Part shown: one piece after another, positions 54,301-62,738 of the stretch
Layout: every line of letters starts with the position of its first letter
How positions within the stretch are numbered: position 1 is the first letter of the stretch
Source of the DNA: Capitulum mitella
Taxonomy: Eukaryota > Arthropoda > Thecostraca > Pollicipedomorpha > Pollicipedidae
Assembly (NCBI GenBank): GCA_030062745.1
Contig: CP099841.1
Span: forward strand, 18,231,398-18,295,397
DNA: 64,000 nt
Direction of reading: 5' to 3'
Position numbers and translations under genes: made by a program
The notes under the pieces: model-generated
What the model was told of the DNA's origin: nothing
The model's database searches: none
The model's input: the letters and a program-made list of their open reading frames with translations, nothing else

Positions 54301-55770
54301 TGGTATGAAGGTCGTGAAGGTCGATAGATTACGCATACACGGAGAACACCTGTCATAACGGACGAACCTCCAAGACCTTTGACTGCATGCGATATTTCGA
54401 CACGATAAGAATAGTGTTTTTGTTGACTCAGTGATGTGCTGGGTTGTTTTGCTAACCTGAGAAAACGTCTGGAAATACATGCTTATATGTTTATTCATAT
54501 GCAGCGCTCATACCGAAAGGCTGTCATGAGGCTCTGACCCAATCTGATTCACCCAGTTTTCGGCTGCAGAGTGGCCAGGCAACGATTTTATGGACATATT
54601 GGCGTATGTGAGGCCATCTAGGGTCACGCCAGAACGTTCGTCTCCATCGTACCGAGGCAACCGAGGAAAAAATGTCAAACCAGTGGATATTTTTTTCAGA
54701 CAGAGCTGACTGAAACGCAGCCGCAGCTTTGCAGCGTTTCCAAAATCCCTATGAGATTCCGTGTGCGAACAATCTACGAAACAGCTGACTCGAAGTAGAC
54801 CTTACAGACTTAAGTCTATTGCCCCATGCAAAATACTTGGCGCTACATTCAGCTCATGCAGGCGTCTGGCATACCACAGCGCACCGTTTGGTTGTGAACA
54901 ATGCCTGGCAGTCTTCTCACAGGGCTGTGCTGGGGACTTTCTGCCATCTTTCTAGCTCAAGGACTGACCTACATTCCAGATAGAAAAAGCCGGCAACCAG
55001 GGAGCTCCGACAGCGAACCGTTCCCTATTGGTTAGTGTTCAACATTCTGTCAGTTACATGCACATGACCTTCTGGCGTATGGATCAAGAATATTTCCGTA
55101 TCTGCAATATTATGGCGCATTCCTATTCACATGGGGAAGAGGGCCTATTTGTCTCCCCAAGATCTCGAAAAGTACCGGTTCTATTTCATCGCACCAAACG
55201 ACAATCGACTCGCCAGCACGTAAACTACGTTTTTCTAAAAAGAATCTTTGAAATGTTGAAAGGGACGGGTACAGGCAGGACAAAAAAGTCCGAAAGGGGA
55301 TATTTTTTAACTTGTTATAATTATGTTATTTATAGATCTACTCTAATGGAACTCGAAAGAATCGAGAGCTAATTAGTAGGACTTGTCATAATTCCATACG
55401 TTTGGAGCTTTTAAAAATCCAGAGGCGTTCACAGTGCTTGTAAGATGGGACGAATATTTTTCTGAAAACTGAATTAAGCTAAAACAATAAAAATATATTG
55501 TTAGGTTTTACTGGTCATGTTACACAGTCGTGTTATGTTCCACATAATTTCGTGAAACGGATGAATATTGCACTGACGAATTGGCGAAGGGCGAGGGCCT
55601 GAGTCGGTGTTTTCAGGTTGTTGCAAACCGTTGGAATGAAGCGAAGCTAGCAATCAAGCTTTCTCTTCAATTCCAGACACAAAGTATTCGTTGCACAGTA
55701 AAATTCGAGCCGTCCTTTATGGTTCTCTTTCCCCTTTTTTCCAAAAAAAAAACCTTATCCCCCCCCCCAA

Positions 55771-55807
<37 letters not shown>

Positions 55808-56748
55808 CCTGTTATTTTTTGCGTATCTTATGCACCAATGCCGCTTAGGATAGGCCAGATTTTAAATGCCATTAATTTTTCTGACGCCAAATGAAGCTAC
55901 TGTTCTTTAGAAACCAGAAAATTAAACTGTTTAGGTCGCCAGAAAGAAAGAAATTTACTGCTGTTTTATCTGCGACATCTTCATTTTCAAGCGCAAAACC
56001 ATTTATGTTTTGGCTAAATTCTGAAAACCTTTACCATAGTATCGTAGGTGCGACTACTGCTATGAGGTGGCCGCTTTCGCTGTAGCATGAGAGACAGCTG
56101 TGCAACCTAAATACGACAAATATCACATAAGATGAAGAAAGCATTCTTCAAGCACGCACGCCCAGTCTTGTTCCACTCTGCTATTTTGATTAGGGGATAA
56201 ATGGGCATGGGTGGCAGGCAGTTCGAATGGCACATGGCAGGAAATCATTCGTCCCAGGGGTGCTGATTTGTTTTCTTTTGTGAGGGCCATCCCCTCCCCC
56301 CTCCCATGTGGCTCTCGGTTCTTCCAAGGCTGATTTTGGCCTCCCAATATTTTCTGCCACTATTAACAATGAGAACATCGCATAATTACGAAAATAATGA
56401 CTGTAATGGATAACGGATAGGCAGAAACTATAGAGCCTGGCATAACATTACCCATAACATTAAGAAAAGAAACAATGTCACACTTCGCGGTGAAACAGAC
56501 ACAGTGATCAGGGATGTCGTTTTCTGTAGGCCTAGTAGTGCCTAGACCCCATCAATGTTCCCCTGGGTCCTACCAATGCGTTTTAGAAAGAAGTCCGAAA
56601 CCACAAATGTTTGTAAAAAGGCAACGGAATACAAAATAGAACAAAATAAAATAGAATGCACACATACATGCATTTACACACATGTATATATATATATATA
56701 TATATGTATATATTACATAAATATTCTATATACATATATAGACAGATA

Positions 56749-56797
<49 letters not shown>

Positions 56798-59700
56798 GAT
56801 ATCGTTAGCTGGTTATGTGATAGATGATAAAAAATAATAAATAAAAATCCCCGTCGGCCAAAATAAAGTGGATTATACCAGCCAAGAAACTCACATTTGG
56901 GGGAGGTTAGTTTGTCGGGCCCTCGGCTTGCATCCCCCCCAATCATATGCACAGAACGACATCCCTGCTCCGTTCGGTGAGTATTGCGATAATAGTGTTT
57001 GCCGCAATAGCGTGCAATTCTGCAAGCTATCGCATCATGATTTGATTTTAAGTAACCTCATGAGGATAATGCCTTCAGGAGGATGATGGATTACCTAATA
57101 TCATCTCACCCACGGTTGTGCCATGCCGATAGGTCATTGCAAAACCTGCTGGGGAAACGCTTATTTATTTATTTTACGTCGTGGATCCATCCCCGATGCA
57201 TGGGTAAAGCCAATAGGCTACTGTTGGGCCCGAAGTCAAACAATGGGAAGACGCACAATTGGTAAAACACACACGCGCATACACACCCTTCATGCGGAGC
57301 CTAGGGGCGTCAGAACAAAACGTTACGCATTCAAAAATGTAGTCACAGCCAGTGGTAGAGGACGTGCTTCATGTCGATGTCGATGATAAGCGTCACTTCA
57401 GGACGCGCCTGAACTGTGACACTGACATGCGGCAAATTCCAGGCGGTAACGCATTGTATTGATCGGCCGCACGGTAGGCGAACTGCCTTTTTCCGACCGC
57501 AGCGCCGCGGGTAGAAGGCAGGCTGAGGAGGTTAGCCTGTCGCCTAAATCGCGTGCTCCGCACGTCGTGACGCTCTTCATTCGTGTAAAACCCGACGGCT
57601 CGTGACTCTGGCTCACCTGTCGTGCAGATTGTGCAGAAGTGTGAGGGTTTGGTGGATGAACATGTCATGAGTGTCCAGCCAGCCCAGGCTTTGACGCACG
57701 CCAGAAATGTGGTCGAATTTTTGCTTACCGAGTTACTTCTAGCGGCAAAGTTAATGATTATTTTTCTTGGACGGCAGCCATGTTTCTGGCAGAACCATTG
57801 CCGCACACCGGAAGATAATAACGGGCGTGCGAGAAAACCAGGGCGGTCACAATCGTGGGCAAGGAGCAAGTGGACAGGTAATGGCGGAGATGGGAGACAG
57901 CGGACAGGACCCCCGACACACCTCAGACAGCTAAGCGACGTGCAAATCCCAGGAGAGGTAACGGTCAAATGTGATGCCGAGATTTTTGGCTTCGCTGCAG
58001 GTGGCCAGTTTTTTGTCGCGGAATTTCATGTGAACGATGGTACGCTCCGCATGTTTGGTCTTGTGCCTAGAGGCAGACAAGTGCCTGGATCCCGATGGAA
58101 TACAGTTATTCTCATTTTGCATGCAACACCTCGTTGGCCTGGGTGGGTCATTGCATCATCTTAGACTTTGCAAAGTAAAGCCCAGGTGACGCAGCTCTTA
58201 CCCTGGTCGCCTTAAAAACCCGACACAAAATGAGGATTACCTCCATCCCATCGGGATCTCGGCACATGTCTGCCTAGAGGGAGGAATTCAAATTTCGTCC
58301 TGTTCACCTTCAGCCCGTGAGGACGAAAGTACGCATCAAACGTACTTTCGCTGGCGATGTTAGATTTGTCTCCATGTCATCGACCAGGACCGGGAGAGCT
58401 TCACGTTTTACGCAACTTGGCGAATTGCTGATATTTCAGTTGAGAATCGAATGCTGCTCGTGATCGCTGATGCGCGTGATGGCGGTGGGAATCGATAACG
58501 TCGTAAATTCATGACCATCCTATGTCGACAAATGTCTGCTGGAGGTTATGAACTCCGAGCGGCTTTGGAGGGCGAGTTACAGATGCGACCTCTGACGTCA
58601 ATGTGACGCAAGCGGACATCTATTTCTGAGTTATCGAGTTTCGACACCCTGTGGCTCGTTCCAGCGCTGAAATTACTTGCGAGGGTGATGTTTAACGAGC
58701 TGCAAGAATAACGCATTTTGGCTGCGCAGGAAAAATGGCGAAGAATCACAAACTTTTGCGATCACACCATTATTTGAGTGTGACCAGAAACCCATGTATA
58801 AGTTTTGTGTGAGGTAGCTTTTTAGTGGAACGTTGTCAACCAGTATCTAAATTTTTAGGAGTCTGGTTTCTTTTGACAGTTTTTTTCTTTTGTGCTTCTG
58901 CTTGCCCCGCTCGGTAACAGCGACACATCGTGGGAGTCATGTGGCCGCTATAAGAAAGGCATACAGCTGTCCAGGTACCTCCTAACGGCACACAGAAACT
59001 ATACAACAAATGACATAAAAAAGCCTACAACGGTGACGATTTTGGAGCGTGCGCTTCTGCCGGCGCTGTACAAATTTTCCATCAGAAGCGATAGATTACA
59101 ATGCGAGCACACTACGTAAAATGTTTTATTTCAAACTGTAAATATCTCTTGCACGCATATACGTCAGATTCCAGGATGAAAGCTTACCTTATTTTTAGGG
59201 GACATCAGAATGCTGGAGATGAGGCCATCTATGCTTTCCTCGTTGTTCTGCAGCGGTTGTAGCCATAGGGCGTCTGTCGGAAAGTGGTCGGTTTCAGTGG
59301 CTGCAGTCGATCCCTAAAGCGGAGAACAGGCTTCCTTTGAATTAAGGATGTCTTGCTCAATCAGCGGTCGCTGGACGTGGCTCGACGTACCTCTGTTGGA
59401 ACGGATCCAGTCAAACTCTTCTTGACTGACTACATCTAGGAAGCCATTGCCGTATTTCCATGTTTTTATCGTCCATAAATGAAGGACTAATTAAATTTTG
59501 TCATCGACTGTGCCGATGCCAACTTTTCATTTTCTGAGATTCAGTGGTAACATGTGATGTGAAGCGGTCCATGGCAACAATGTTTTGCTACCTCAGACCA
59601 AAGCCAAGCAAACGTAGAATGTTCGATGTTCTGAAAAACCGACGCATATGCGATAGAGCCAGGGAATGCCTCGGTTTAACAAGTCCCTTGATGTACAGCT

Positions 59701-62680
59701 GAGCAGTAAGTGTAAATTGCTTAATTGCAGGAGCAATCGGGGAGCGTTTGGGTACAACTGAGACATCCAAAGGCGGGAGAGCTGCTCAGAAATGACCGTG
59801 ATTGTCGAACAATACTGCTCTCTACGTATTCCAGAATTTGAGGGCCAAAACGTAATACGAGCTACTTCAAGAGTTTCACAGTGAAATTTCTTTCAGAGAA
59901 TTTCTAAAATTTGCATATGAGATCCAAATGTGGCATAATTGTGAGAAACAGCTATTACTTGTCAGTGCTGTTTTCAGGTTAGAGGGCGCTCCCGCTCCCG
60001 CGGCGACAGGCGAAAAAAAAATCTCGTCATGTCCGAAGAAGTCTTGTACTAGATGAGACTTGTCAAGTGGGTGAAAAAGGGAGGGGCACAGAGCAAAAAA
60101 AGACTACAGAGGCAAAACAGAGGCACAAAGAGGCAAAAATGTACATTCGAAAAGTAAAGTATCAAGGGCAAGCCCTAAAGTACATTATTGGGGTACACAA
60201 TCACTACAGGGTGCACATTAATTCCTGAGGAAAACACGTGCTCCTACCCTCACGCTAGTACCTCGTCTACGTAGCATACCTGCCTATACTAGCATACTAT
60301 ACTGCCTATACTACTAGCATATACTGTCTCATCCGAAGGCGTTGTATACCGAATATCTTTGCCAGACGCGAGGTTTCATCACCATGTTCCTAGAAGTATA
60401 TACAAAGTATGCACTTCTAGGAACATGGTTCATTCTAGGAACACTAAGCAACAGTCAAATATCAACAAGTTGGGTACAATCGTGTGCAGAAATACTCCTC
60501 GTCGGTAGATGTGTGCATTAAGATCCGTTTAAGATTATTTCTGTTGCGCTAAATGCAAACATTGAAAACAGTAGGCGTTCAGTTACAGCTTCGTGCTAAG
60601 CACAACATACTGTCTAGACACTGGAACCACCACCTAAATGATCCTTTATCTGATGTACCTTTGTCCAAAGTACTGATCCAAATTGAGCTTAATCATTTTT
60701 CCTTGCCAACTACGAAGCCGTTCTGCGCCCGCCTACCCTACCAGTGATAGACTTCCGCTACAATGAACCAAATCCTTCGGAACGCTTTATACAACGACGA
60801 AAAGCCAGATATACATATATTGTGTTTTAGCTTGATGTACCTGCCACATAAACACACTCAACAATTTCATTATTTAGATTCAGGCTTCATTTTGCGAAAC
60901 GAACCATCTCTCTGCTCTCAGTTGTAAGACAGCACGTATGTCTTGTTGTGGAAATATAATCGACATAGGGTATGGCAGAGACGTAAAACTAAAGAAGACG
61001 GCGGTTGTTCATGGCGGTAATCAGTTAATCATTCAAGTTAAAAGCGGTTCATACTTACAAGGAACCTACAAGGTGTAAATAAATTAATGTCATAAGTTCC
61101 CGCGAGAAAGCACATCTGCCGGTCAGTCAAAACGACAGCTGGAAGTTCCGTGACTTGCCCGCGGGCGACACGGCACGCCTGTGGATCACGTGACATACAA
61201 CCCTGCCTGGCCCGAGGCAACGCTCGTGCAGGAGAGGACGCTTGGTGACCAGTACCAGACTAGCAAGTATGGCGTGTCCGAGTACGGTGAAGCAGTATAA
61301 TTTGACGATTCGGCACAGGGTGGCAGGAATGGTAGTCGGTGGAATGCCACCATACCAGGCAGACAAGGAACTGGGTGTTCATGTTCATGCGCGTTCAGCT
61401 TACCGTTGGGTTCCCGCTGGAAAGGTGGTAATTTTCTGGGAAACAGACAAGGACGGGGAAAAAGACCAGCATCAGAAGAGTAGCAGAAATCGATATTGCC
61501 AAAAATCAGCACTGAAATAAGGGAAGTCAATCAGGAAGTTCGATCAGAGACTGACCGCCGGGGGTGTCCAGTATCGCACCAGATTGCCCACACGAAGGGC
61601 AAAATTTCCATCTCATGCCCTTCAAACCACAAAGCTGACCAAAGTTAAACAAAACTCAGAAGAAAGAAGACTTGAATTCGCTCGCAAAACGCAAAACTGG
61701 ACCATTTAGATTGGAGCCGGGCAGGCACGTAGCCAGGATTTTCCTGGGGGGGGAAGGGAATATCAGATTTCGTCACATGCCACAGGCATGTCACGAAATT
61801 TACAAGAAAAGGCAGCAATTTAAAGCAATTTGTCTCATATCTAATGCAAAGAAAAACATATAATGTTTGTTTTTGCAACATATATACATGACCGCTTTTA
61901 CGTATTCATGCGAAATCGCCATGTATCTAGTCTAGACCGCTTGGCTCAGGGGGGGCGTGGTCCCTATCGCCCCCCTTGGCTACGTCCCTGGAGGCGGGAA
62001 AATGTTCTCGGATCAGTCTCCTTCCAAACCCCACCACCCTCCTAACCGCCAGAACGAACGAAGTTTGGGCGAGCAAGACGAACAAGTCCCCATGTCAGAG
62101 ACAGCGAAGCAGTCTTTGAAGGTTCAGGTCTGGAAAGGATGAGTTATTGAGGGCTATCTGAACTTCATATCATCCCCAGACGCCAAGGTGTGACGGATTA
62201 CTACACCGAACAAATATTGAAAAAAAGACTGTAACATCAGCTATTCGCCGGAAGAGCGAACAAGACCCTCCAACCAAAAAAAAACTGCTGCCAGACATAT
62301 CGCAAGGAATTTATCAGCAAGGTGGTGTTCCACCGCACAAGGACCAAAAAACTCAGCTGTGGTGTCAAGAGGACTTTTCTGGGTACTGGGCGAAGGATGC
62401 GTGACGTAACTGATCGAGCAGCCGTGCCCTGTCAACTATATAGAATCTCGGGGCAATTGTCAAGGAGAGCGCATCAAAGTTGCATCCGCCCACCTGTGAA
62501 ACGACACTTGTCAGGAACATCCAGAAGGCATGGTCGGGAATTTTCGCGGAGATTCTGGATTATCTGGTGTGTGATATGCCAGACCGCATGAATGACTGCA
62601 TAAGCAGAAAGGTGAATACATTGGGAAATGAAGCAGTAGCCAAAAGTGGATTCCTTTATATCCTGTGCTAAACTGCATTG

Positions 62681-62738
<58 letters not shown>

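Larger units (their letters stand above)
53329..59187 (-). other. NPDC1-like gene intron (5.9 kb)
   Basis: Contains CATT-type simple sequence (53910-54120), a long A-run (55772-55805), TA-rich microsatellites (56680-56800) and a dead non-LTR reverse transcriptase (57386-58410). No exon recognised. Confidence 0.6.

Noticed and set aside
61038-61260. Minus-strand Cys-containing frame (GCMSRDPQACRVARG) considered as an NPDC1 exon
   Set aside because: Its good donor (CTT|GTAAGT) would leave phase 0 whereas the next exon needs phase 1, and the motif pattern does not fit.
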